From NCBI GenBank assembly GCA_016743945.1, contig JADGFI010000018.1:1-64000 (forward strand): a stretch of 64,000 bases of DNA, given 5' to 3'. The DNA comes from Desulfobacteraceae bacterium (GTDB lineage: Bacteria; Desulfobacterota; Desulfobacteria; Desulfobacterales; Desulfobacteraceae). A program made the translations under genes and the position numbers. How positions within the stretch are numbered: the stretch's first letter is position 1; each line of letters begins with the position of its first letter. Of this stretch, positions 54,666-61,722 are shown one piece after another. The notes below the pieces were generated by a model that had not been told where the DNA came from, made no database searches, and was given only the letters and a program-made list of their open reading frames with translations.

Positions 54666-55249
54666 TGCGTTTTGCGTAGTGTAACCATGGCCAATTTCAT
54701 TTTTCTTGTAAAGGCATCAAGGAGCGTTATGTCGGCCAATTTTTCATGGCAGGCTTTGAATAAATCTTCAAAAAACCGTTGGTCGATGCTTTCCCTTTAG
54801 AACAGGCGCAATCTATTGTACCTGGCCATTACCAGAGAAGGATGACTGATCAAACCATCATAACTCCGAATTTGGATTTTTTTGACCCGTCTCATTCTGG
54901 TCAGACATGGTCCCCTTTTTTTTTGTTTAACTTAGGCTATACTTGTGGATATATTTTCTTCCAGCCGCCTAACATTCAATGTACTCTTATCGCAATTAGG
55001 TGATGAGTAAAAAAATTTCGACTTCAAAATTATAACAAAAACGAACGATCGTTATTTTTTTTGCTTGACATTAAGATTAATTACATGACTAATATATGGT
55101 TTAAATCTCATATAGGTTGTCTAAATCCAGGCGAACTATGATCCCTTTATTAAATTTCCATTCTTTATACACAGGGAACGGGGAAGCAAATCTTTTAATT
55201 GAAAAAGATGTGCAAATTTTAAGTTTAATAAAATGTATAGGAGTATAAA
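54613..55249 (+). other. AT-rich left part of the inserted segment with relict frame and promoter
   Basis: No intact gene. On the minus strand at about 54672-54802 a frame reads as RESIDQRFFEDLFK and ADITLLDAFTRKMK but is stopped, so it looks like a relic. For the downstream GMC gene, a perfect palindrome AACGATCGTT (55044-55053) lies next to TTGACA (55065-55070) and TAATAT (55090-55095, 19-base spacer), so a TetR-type regulator site plus promoter is plausible. Confidence 0.45.
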
Positions 55250-56590
55250 ATGGCAAAAAAAAGGGACAGGAAACAGGAAGTAATAATTGTCGGTACAGGA
55301 CCTTCTGGTGCAACAGCAGCCCTTGAACTTGTTAAGCGGGGCAAAAAAGTTCTTATGATAGAAACTGGGATTGAGGATCAATTAGGGCGAGGCGTATTTC
55401 ATACATATAAAAATCTCTACGACAAACATCTTTTCTTTTCACGTTCAAAAGAAGGAATTATTATTGATCGTGCTTTGACACTTGGAGGTTCTTCTGCGGT
55501 TTTTAGCGGTAATGCTTTTCGACCGACAAAGTCGTTTCAGGATGATCTCGGTTTGGACCTCGAATCCACTATTCAGGAAACCATTGATGAGCTGAAACTT
55601 GCGCCTTTCCCTAGTGAGTTTATGAAAGGCTGGAATGGAACACGGAGACTTGTGGAAGCCGCGGATACGCTTGGCATCAACTTTGTACCACAACTAAAAT
55701 TTATTGACCCATCACGCTGTAATCCAAAATGTGATTCCTGTATGTCCGGTTGTTCTATCAACGCACGCTGGACTGCTCGTGATTATGTGAGAAAAGCAAT
55801 GGCATGGCCCAATGGCATCGACCTTATTATGAATACTACTGTTGAAGAAGTTCTTATGGATAATGATAAAAAAAGAGCCATAGGAGTCCGGGTCTCTGGA
55901 AATAAAGATATTCCGGAAAAACTTTATGCTGATACGGTTATTCTGGCTGCAGGTGGTATGGGAAGTCCGACTATTTTACAGAAAAGTGGAATCGAAGAGG
56001 CCGGCAAATCATTTTTCATGGATCCAATGGATGTGGTTGTGGGTTTTACAAAAGAAAAAGGACCTTGGAAAGCCATGACATTCACTCATGCATGCGAGGA
56101 CTTTGAAGAATCAGATCATTTTATGATAGGAAATGTAAAAGGTGAGGGGGCTTGGCTTTCTCAGATGATCCGTATAAAATCATTTTTTAAGAATATTTTG
56201 AAATTTCAGAAAAGAGGACTCTATTCCATGGGCATGTTTACAAAGATTGCTGATGAAAACAAAGGGTGGATTGATGCAAAGGGAAGAATGTCAAAGCCAA
56301 TGACCGATAATGATATGAAAAATATGAAAAAGGGAGATGACCTTTGCAAGCGAATACTGATAGAAGCTGGCTGCGAGCCCGATACTATTTCCATAAGCAC
56401 AATGATAGGTGGGCATCCGGGGGGGACTGCAGCTATTGGTACCGTTGTTGATCAAAATTTTGAGAGCTTGAAATTTAAGAATCTTTATGTTTGTGATACA
56501 AGTGTTTTTCCCCGTTCACCGGGTTCGCCTCCGGTGCTTACGCTAATAGCCATGGTTAAAAAATGGGCCAGAGAACTGGATATTGCTTAG
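55250..56590 (+). CDS. GMC-type FAD-dependent oxidoreductase with a four-cysteine motif
   Basis: FAD loop EVIIVGTGPSGATAALELVKRG at the N-terminus and a GMC C-terminus (GGHPGGTAAIG, CDTSVFPRSPGSPP). The second unusual feature is RCNPKCDSCMSGC near residues 156-168, a CX3CX2CX3C arrangement that could bind a metal or Fe-S cluster. 446 residues is short for GMC enzymes. TAGGAG precedes the ATG. Base composition is lower in G+C than neighbours and it is flanked by the direct repeats, so it was probably gained. Its substrate is unknown. Confidence 0.82.
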   Translation: MAKKRDRKQEVIIVGTGPSGATAALELVKRGKKVLMIETGIEDQLGRGVFHTYKNLYDKHLFFSRSKEGIIIDRALTLGGSSAVFSGNAFRPTKSFQDDLGLDLESTIQETIDELKLAPFPSEFMKGWNGTRRLVEAADTLGINFVPQLKFIDPSRCNPKCDSCMSGCSINARWTARDYVRKAMAWPNGIDLIMNTTVEEVLMDNDKKRAIGVRVSGNKDIPEKLYADTVILAAGGMGSPTILQKSGIEEAGKSFFMDPMDVVVGFTKEKGPWKAMTFTHACEDFEESDHFMIGNVKGEGAWLSQMIRIKSFFKNILKFQKRGLYSMGMFTKIADENKGWIDAKGRMSKPMTDNDMKNMKKGDDLCKRILIEAGCEPDTISISTMIGGHPGGTAAIGTVVDQNFESLKFKNLYVCDTSVFPRSPGSPPVLTLIAMVKKWARELDIA

Positions 56591-56594
56591 CCCA

Positions 56595-56657
56595 AGTTCG
56601 TCATAAAAAAAAATAAGGCATCCGTGGTTCGGGAACCGGTTTTTTTTACGACGAACT
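56595..56657 (+). terminator. Long stem with inner hairpin after the GMC gene
   Basis: Outer arms AGTTCGTCATAAAAAAAA (56595-56612) and TTTTTTTTACGACGAACT (56640-56657) match at 17 of 18 positions. An inner GGTTC-GAACC hairpin with T-run follows directly on the strand. It should terminate in both directions and marks the end of the GMC transcription unit. Confidence 0.65.
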
Positions 56658-56698
56658 ACTCATTCGAATTATATAAATTCCTTGGCAGGGGTACCTCT

Positions 56699-57097
56699 TT
56701 AAGCCCTGAGTCCGCGCATTCTATGAATATTTTTATGATCCGGTGTAAATATTCTGGTTAGTAACGTTTTTCCAAATTTTTTAAAAAAAGTTCGGGACAC
56801 GAGTAAAATAGTCTGATATAAAATAATCGGAAATAATAAAATCACCAAAAATATGTAATTGATATAATTCCAAAAACACTTCAACAGATAGAAGATGCTT
56901 TTAGTCAAGAAAAGTATGAAAAAAAAATTAGCCTCTTTCCCATTTCGTGTGGATAAAATTACTACCGTATAGGAAAAGATTTCTGAAAAATTCTCGTAAG
57001 GATTTTCAAAACAGGGTTTGATTTCACTATTGAAAATGATAAAAATTTGGATTGCTTGGTTTGGTCCATTTTTCGTCCTTTTAATAAATATGGCCAA
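56699..57097 (-). CDS. Doubtful AT-rich membrane protein ORF in the inserted segment
   Basis: A 132-codon frame from TTG 57097 (inside the right repeat copy) with one or two hydrophobic stretches (ANFFFILFLTKSIFYLL, YIFLVILLFPIILYQTILLV). AT-rich sequence often yields such frames by chance, and no family is recognised. It may be a real small membrane protein of the inserted segment. Confidence 0.25.
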   Translation of the reverse strand: MAIFIKRTKNGPNQAIQIFIIFNSEIKPCFENPYENFSEIFSYTVVILSTRNGKEANFFFILFLTKSIFYLLKCFWNYINYIFLVILLFPIILYQTILLVSRTFFKKFGKTLLTRIFTPDHKNIHRMRGLRA

Positions 57098-57236
57098 TAC
57101 CGTGGCGATATTAAGTTTATGAGGTCATGCGGCAATATGCATTTACCGGGCTTAAAACAGAAAGGGTGTTTGCCGCCCGTCTGAAATGGATAAAAACCGC
57201 GATGAATTTATGGAGAACAAGATGGTAAAACAATTT
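57090..57236 (+). repeat. Direct repeat, right copy
   Basis: 147 bases matching 54521-54665 apart from substitutions and two single-base insertions. The insertions put the trmL tail out of frame, while the rhodanese start here is intact (ATGGAGAACAAGATGG). Confidence 0.85.
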
Positions 57237-57905
57237 AAAATGATCGGGGTCATGCTAGGTGTTCTGACTTTTTTTCTCGGCCAGGCATTGGGGAAGGCAC
57301 CCCTTACAAAACCTTCGGGACAGCTTGTTAACGGGTTCAGGGTGTTGTCGGTCAACAAGTCCGATGGATTGCCGGAATGGACTGTTTTCCGGGGGGATTA
57401 TATAAAATTTAGTCTCGGGCACGGCATGAAGGACCCGGTTCTCTCTATTCCGTCCCTGTCCATTGAAAAATCCTTGGTTTCCGACCTTGCAAAGGCCCCG
57501 TATTTTAAGATGAAAAAAGTCGGGAGTTTCGATTTTTTTATAGGGTCTCTTGTCGGTATCCTCAAGGTTGTCGAATACAATCAGGTTAATTACCAAGCCG
57601 TTTCCACCCAACAGGCACAGCAAGTGATTGATTTATTCAATCCCATGATTTTGGATGTCAGAACGCCCAGAGAATATGCAAGGGGGCACCTTGAAAATTC
57701 AGTTTTGATACCGGTTCAACGGCTGCAGTCCCGCATGGATGAGTTGGCAGCGTTTTCCGATGAGCCCATTCTGATTTATTGTGCCACGGGAAATCGCAGT
57801 ACGGTTGCGTCTAAACTTCTTATTGATAAAGGCTTTACCCGGATTTTTAATCTGCGCCATGGTATTAAGGACTGGGCTAAAAAAAAGTATCCCATTGTCA
57901 AATGA
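57222..57905 (+). CDS. Exported rhodanese-domain protein with an N-terminal unknown domain
   Basis: The N-terminus has a signal peptide (MVKQFKMIGVMLGVLTFFLG). Residues ~35-115 (including FRGDYIKFSLGHGMKDPVLS) look like a cupredoxin-like beta domain. The C-terminal rhodanese has VRTPREYARGHLENS and active-site ILIYCATGNRST with Cys. GGAG lies 6 bases before ATG 57222; ATG 57210 is also in frame. It would move sulfane sulfur in the periplasm. Its active site aligns with the TGA-containing rhodanese at 59689. Confidence 0.82.
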   Translation: MVKQFKMIGVMLGVLTFFLGQALGKAPLTKPSGQLVNGFRVLSVNKSDGLPEWTVFRGDYIKFSLGHGMKDPVLSIPSLSIEKSLVSDLAKAPYFKMKKVGSFDFFIGSLVGILKVVEYNQVNYQAVSTQQAQQVIDLFNPMILDVRTPREYARGHLENSVLIPVQRLQSRMDELAAFSDEPILIYCATGNRSTVASKLLIDKGFTRIFNLRHGIKDWAKKKYPIVK

Positions 57906-58089
57906 TCCCATTTTCAAGTGATCTGGGCTGTGAGCGCACCAGGAGAACTGTTGCACTTCTTCACCGCGGCTCAGGTAAAAATATATGGGGCTGTAAGGGG
58001 TGTGGCATACTTCCTGCTTTGTTAGGTCTCAGATGTTTTTGAGTCTCACCAGAACGAATCTTTTAACCTGAATATTAAGAGAGGGAAGG

Positions 58090-58530
58090 ATGAAAAAAGT
58101 ATTGATTGCGTACACGAGCAGAGCCGGAACTACTGATAAAATGGCCAATTACCTGGCTGAGGGTGTCAGAATAGCTGGAAATGAAACCACAGTGGTCAAA
58201 ATTTCATCCATAAAAAAAGAGACAGATCTGTCCGGATATGACGGGTATCTTTTTGGATGTCCCACCTACCATAAGGACATGACCGGCGGAATGAAACAAT
58301 TTCTTTTTTTAGCCGCAAGCGCCAACTTAACCGGAAAAATGGGCGGGGCTTTTGGATCACATACCCATAGCGGCGAAGCAGCCCCCATGATTTTTGAAAC
58401 CATGCAGCATGTATTTAAAATGGACGTGACAGATCTTGGGCCTTTAAATCTGACAGAAGAGATGATGGGAACAGATGAAGGGACCCGTGCCTGTCAACAA
58501 TATGCAACGGCACTGTGTGGAAAATTTTAG
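58090..58530 (+). CDS. Flavodoxin family protein
   Basis: A single flavodoxin domain of 146 residues: phosphate loop VLIAYTSRAGTTDKMANYLAEG and LFGCPTYHKDMTGG and GGAFGSHTHSGEAAP flavin loops. Predicted FMN-binding electron carrier. A strong terminator follows at 58592, so it is probably monocistronic. Confidence 0.88.
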   Translation: MKKVLIAYTSRAGTTDKMANYLAEGVRIAGNETTVVKISSIKKETDLSGYDGYLFGCPTYHKDMTGGMKQFLFLAASANLTGKMGGAFGSHTHSGEAAPMIFETMQHVFKMDVTDLGPLNLTEEMMGTDEGTRACQQYATALCGKF

Positions 58531-58591
58531 GGGTGGATATCCTTAAAGACGAAGGTGTCTCAACGATAAAATAGTTGGTTTTTTGAACAAA

Positions 58592-58642
58592 TATCCCCCG
58601 GATGCGCCGTTGCGGTCTGCCTCCGGGGGATAATTATTTTTT
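58592..58642 (+). terminator. Strong intrinsic terminator after flavodoxin
   Basis: TATCCCCCGGA (58592-58602) pairs with TCCGGGGGATA (58622-58632), followed by a T-rich tail. It ends the flavodoxin transcript. Confidence 0.85.
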
Positions 58643-58935
58643 CAGGTAGTAATTGGGTTTGCCTGATTATAGATTTGTGCTATGGTAATAATAGTGATTG
58701 TCTTGCAGTTATAGCACCTTGTTATATTCTTAAGTTAAGATGGAAACTTTTTAAAAAATCGTTGTCCGTCAATTCTACAAAAAGTGCTGTAAAAGAGTTT
58801 ACTCTGGGTCATCATCCAAGAAACCCCAGGAAATATCAATATGAAAATAGTGATAAAGATAGATGGCACGATATTTGATTGTATATCTTGATGATCGTGC
58901 AAGTAACCTCCAAACAATAAATAAGGAGACAGATC
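58643..58935 (+). promoter_or_regulatory. Intergenic region before the small metalloprotein genes
   Basis: No gene is supported. The inverted repeat GCACGAT (58866-58872)/ATCGTGC (58894-58900) lies 35 bases before ATG 58936 and may be a leader hairpin or operator. A clean promoter could not be fixed. Confidence 0.35.
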
Positions 58936-59100
58936 ATGGTAAGTTGGATATGTGATAAATGCGGTTACAACCTGGAAGCCGACACACCACCGGAACAATG
59001 TCCGTCCTGTAAAAAAGAGTGTTCCTTTGTGGACAACTCCTGTTATACCCCCGATTGTGCCGGTACACCAAATGATCCGAGAATAACCGGAAAAGAATAA
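58936..59100 (+). CDS. Small rubredoxin-like protein (54 residues)
   Basis: Reads WICDKCGYNLEADTPPEQCPSCKKEC, i.e. two CXXC pairs, as in the rubredoxin-like rubrerythrin C-terminal domain. Two more cysteines follow (NSCYTPDC). AAGGAG is 8 bases before the ATG. Probably binds one Fe or Zn; it could shuttle electrons to the ferritin-like protein encoded downstream. Confidence 0.82.
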   Translation: MVSWICDKCGYNLEADTPPEQCPSCKKECSFVDNSCYTPDCAGTPNDPRITGKE

Positions 59101-59115
59101 GCAAAGGAGAAAATC

Positions 59116-59304
59116 ATGGGCAAAAAAAAATACAGAATTAAAACCTCCTGTCCCCAGTGTGGCTGCGGTGGCGAAGCAGAAATGTCCGAAGAAGAACTTA
59201 AAGAAAAATATGGAGATCTCCCCAATATTCACTTGGAATGCCATGAATGTATGATGGTCATGGACGCCGATGTGACAGAAGATGACGGGACTCTTGAATC
59301 TTGA
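59116..59304 (+). CDS. Small zinc-ribbon-like protein (62 residues)
   Basis: Two cysteine pairs, CPQCGCGG near residue 12 and CHECMM near 42, in a charged 62-residue protein, suggest a zinc ribbon. AAAGGAG precedes the ATG and it lies 15 bases after the previous small gene. No family assigned. Its place between two rubredoxin-type genes suggests a redox or sulfur role. Confidence 0.7.
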   Translation: MGKKKYRIKTSCPQCGCGGEAEMSEEELKEKYGDLPNIHLECHECMMVMDADVTEDDGTLES

Positions 59305-59395
59305 TGAAACACGTTTAGGACACTTGTGTCTCCCCCGATTCATTGCGGGGTCATAAACACCAGATTGATAATTATTGAATGGAGTAAGGAAAAAA

Positions 59396-59575
59396 ATGGC
59401 CGAACCAAAAGAAATGTATCAGTGTCAAACAACCAATTGCGGCTTTATCTATGATCCGGATCGGGGGGACAGGAAGGGTAAAATTAAAAAAGGGATTCAA
59501 TTTGAAGATCTGCCCGAAGACTGGAAATGCCCGGTTTGCGGTGCCACGATCAAGGCATTCAAATGCCTTGGTTAG
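59396..59575 (+). CDS. Rubredoxin with CX4C first ligand pair
   Basis: A 59-residue rubredoxin: the second ligand loop WKCPVCGA is standard, but the first is CQTTNCGFIYDPDRGD, with four residues between cysteines instead of two. Rd-2 of Desulfovibrio desulfuricans has such a CX4C spacing. The start ATG 59396 has AAGGAAAA upstream; the frame extends to 59375 without a better start. Single-electron carrier for the adjacent ferritin-like or flavin enzymes. Confidence 0.87.
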   Translation: MAEPKEMYQCQTTNCGFIYDPDRGDRKGKIKKGIQFEDLPEDWKCPVCGATIKAFKCLG

Positions 59576-59589
59576 GGTGTCCCAAATTT

Positions 59590-59671
59590 AATAGTATAGG
59601 AAATTGCATTTAGCCGTTGGCTAACAGCTAATGCCTAAATGCTAAAAGTCCGTGCGATAGCGCTCGTTTAA
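59590..59671 (+). repeat. Dispersed palindromic repeat, copy 2
   Basis: Second copy of the ~80-base element at 36531-36610, from AATAGTATAGGAA to CGCTCGTTTA. It lies between rubredoxin and the selenoprotein gene, ending only 18 bases before the latter's ATG. Confidence 0.75.
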
Positions 59672-59688
59672 ATGAAAAGGAAAATACC

Positions 59689-60522
59689 ATGAAATGGTTG
59701 CAGTTTTTGACGCCGGTACGTTCCATTGATTTTAAGGAAACCCATGAGATGATTGCCGGTGTAAGGTCAGGTGAGATCATTCTTTTGGATGTGCGCCAGC
59801 CAAATGAATATAAACTCAGCCATATTCCCGGGGCCACCCTCATCCCCTTGCCCGAGTTGTCCAATCGGCTTGGTGAAATTGATCCGCAAAAGCCAATTCT
59901 TGTTTATTGAGCCGTTGGCGGGCGCAGCCGTGTTGCTGCCCAGATGCTGGCCGGTAAAGGGTTTAAACAGGTGTACAATGTGTCCGGCGGTATCAAAGCC
60001 TGGCAGACTAAAACGGCTGTGGGCGCCCAGGATATCGGGATGGAGCTGTTTTCCGGCAAAGAATCTCCCGGCGATATCCTTAAGGTGGCTTACTCCCTTG
60101 AACAGGGTCTCCAGGAATTTTATATTTCCATGGAAAGAAAAGCCGCAGACAGCCGGGTGAAGTCCTTGTTTTCAAAATTATCGAAAATCGAAATAAAACA
60201 TCAGCTTTCCCTATTAAACGCTTTTAACGGGTTAGACCAGGAGGATCCGGTTACCCGGGAAGAATTTGAAGCCATGGTGGGAAAAAAAGCCGTGGAAGGG
60301 GGGCTGACCACAGACCAGTATCTTGACCTTTTTGATCCGGATCTGGGGTCTGAAATAGAGGTAATCTCCCTTGCCATGTCCATTGAAGCCCAGGCCCTGG
60401 ACCTTTACCAGCGGGTGGGAGCTCGTCTGACTCAGCCCGAGGCCCGGGATATCATCCATAAAATTGCCGATGAGGAAAAAAGTCATTTGGCAAGCCTAGG
60501 CAAATTGATGGATGAACTGTAA
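59689..60522 (+). CDS. Selenocysteine-containing rhodanese fused to a ferritin-like domain
   Basis: The frame runs 277 codons with one internal TGA (59908-59910, codon 74) inside the rhodanese active site: ILVY-TGA-AVGGRS. The secreted rhodanese at 57222 reads ILIYCATGNRS, so TGA stands where catalytic Cys belongs; readthrough as selenocysteine is predicted. Rhodanese landmarks LDVRQPNEYKLSHIPGA lie before it. After ~residue 125 is a ferritin/rubrerythrin-like four-helix domain with EIKH and EEKSH metal-type motifs. It would transfer sulfur or selenium, or reduce peroxide through a diiron site. A standard annotation would split or truncate it at the TGA. Confidence 0.82.
59920..59941 (+). promoter_or_regulatory. 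Candidate bacterial SECIS hairpin after the TGA codon
   Basis: Ten bases after TGA, GGGC-(GC)-AGC (59920-59928) pairs with GCT-GCCC (59935-59941) around CGTGTT, with a GU in the apical loop about 20 bases past TGA. Position and loop fit a SelB-binding bSECIS. It is coding sequence too, so the fold needs comparative support. Confidence 0.55.
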
Positions 60523-60549
60523 ACTTGATTTCATGGGGGAAACTGCAAC

Positions 60550-61668
60550 GTGAGAAAACATCTTGTGCTTGTCGGGGGGGGGCATGCCCACATGGTCACC
60601 CTGGAAAATATCAGTCAATTTGTTGAACGAGGATACAAGGTCACCGTGATTGCCCCGTCTTTTTTCCACTATTATTCGGGCATGGGACCGGGCATGCTGG
60701 GCAATACCTATGCCCCACAAGACATCCGATTCGCCACAAAGCAGGTGGTGACAAAGCAGGGGGGGGTCTTTGTAAAGGACCGGGTGGTCCGTATCGATCC
60801 GGATAAAAAATTGGTCTTTACAAAGACAGGTCATCAGTTTTCCTATGATGTGCTTTCCTTTAATGCCGGTAGCTATGTGCCCATGGCATCCGCTCCTGAA
60901 GACTCGGAGACCATTTATCCTGTTAAACCCATTGAACGGCTCATGGAAGCATCTGAAAAACTCAAATTGATGTTTATAAAAAAAAAATGCACCATCAGTG
61001 TGGTGGGGGGCGGTCCCTCATCGGCGGAGGTGGCCGGCAACGTCTGGCAGCTGGCCCGGCAGGCAAAGGGGTATCTGCCAAAAATTCAGATTTTTGCCGG
61101 GAAAAAATTTATGGCACGGTTTCCCGATACCATTCGACAGCGAATTCTTTCTGTTTTTCGACGAAGAGATATCGAGGTTATTGAAGCAGGATATGTAAAA
61201 GCCGTGGGAAAGGACAAAATTACCCTGGAAACCGGGGCGGTCTTTGATACGGATTTTGTCTTCATGGCTCTGGGGGTAAAGCCCTCTACCCTTTTTGAAG
61301 CGTCTGGTCTGCCCATGGGTCCTGATAAGGGCCTTCGGGTCAATCAATATCTCCAAAGTGTGGCATACCCACAAATTTTTGGTGGCGGGGATTGTATTTA
61401 TTTTGAAAACCAGCCCCTGGACAAGGTGGGGGTCTATGCGGTTCGGCAAAATCCCGTGCTGCTCCACAATTTTATGGCAAGTTTGGAGGGAAGGGACCTT
61501 GAACCCTTTGATCCCGGGCCGGATTATCTGTTGATTTTTAATCTGGGCGGGAAAACAGGGATTTTGCGGAAAAAGAAATTTGTATTTGGCGGCAGGCTGG
61601 CCTTCATGATCAAGGATTATATTGATCAAAAATTTATCCGGCGATTCCAGGCCATTGAGAAAATTTAA
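60550..61668 (+). CDS. FAD/NAD(P) oxidoreductase of the SelD-associated type
   Basis: Opens HLVLVGGGHAHMVTLENI and has the family-specific HYYSGMGPGMLG and VVGGGPSSAEVAGNV (second Rossmann loop), with FGGGDCIYFENQPLDK near the C-terminus. This resembles the pyridine nucleotide-disulfide oxidoreductase that is often fused to the N-terminus of SelD (selenide, water dikinase); here it stands alone. It follows the selenoprotein gene by 27 bases, which fits a selenium or sulfur role. Start is GTG 60550 with GGGGGAA upstream. It also resembles NDH-2/sulfide-quinone reductases, so quinone reduction is possible. Confidence 0.8.
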   Translation: MRKHLVLVGGGHAHMVTLENISQFVERGYKVTVIAPSFFHYYSGMGPGMLGNTYAPQDIRFATKQVVTKQGGVFVKDRVVRIDPDKKLVFTKTGHQFSYDVLSFNAGSYVPMASAPEDSETIYPVKPIERLMEASEKLKLMFIKKKCTISVVGGGPSSAEVAGNVWQLARQAKGYLPKIQIFAGKKFMARFPDTIRQRILSVFRRRDIEVIEAGYVKAVGKDKITLETGAVFDTDFVFMALGVKPSTLFEASGLPMGPDKGLRVNQYLQSVAYPQIFGGGDCIYFENQPLDKVGVYAVRQNPVLLHNFMASLEGRDLEPFDPGPDYLLIFNLGGKTGILRKKKFVFGGRLAFMIKDYIDQKFIRRFQAIEKI

Positions 61669-61722
61669 TACCCTAACTGTTCATGACACGCGAGTGTCTG
61701 CCCGGGAAAAAGGAACCCAATA

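Noticed and set aside
54672..54802. A transposase gene in the insert
   Set aside because: The minus-strand frame is interrupted, short and matches no transposase motif I recognise; only a relic is supported.
57902..58042. Possible 46-residue ORF with an ATGA overlap after the secreted rhodanese
   Set aside because: Composition is arbitrary, no family features; the overlap alone is weak evidence.
59689..59910. Treating the rhodanese as a 73-residue protein ended by TGA, or as a pseudogene
   Set aside because: Coding and domain continuity persist after the TGA, the codon sits exactly at the catalytic Cys, and a SECIS-like hairpin follows; selenocysteine explains all three better. A single mutation or sequencing error cannot be fully excluded.
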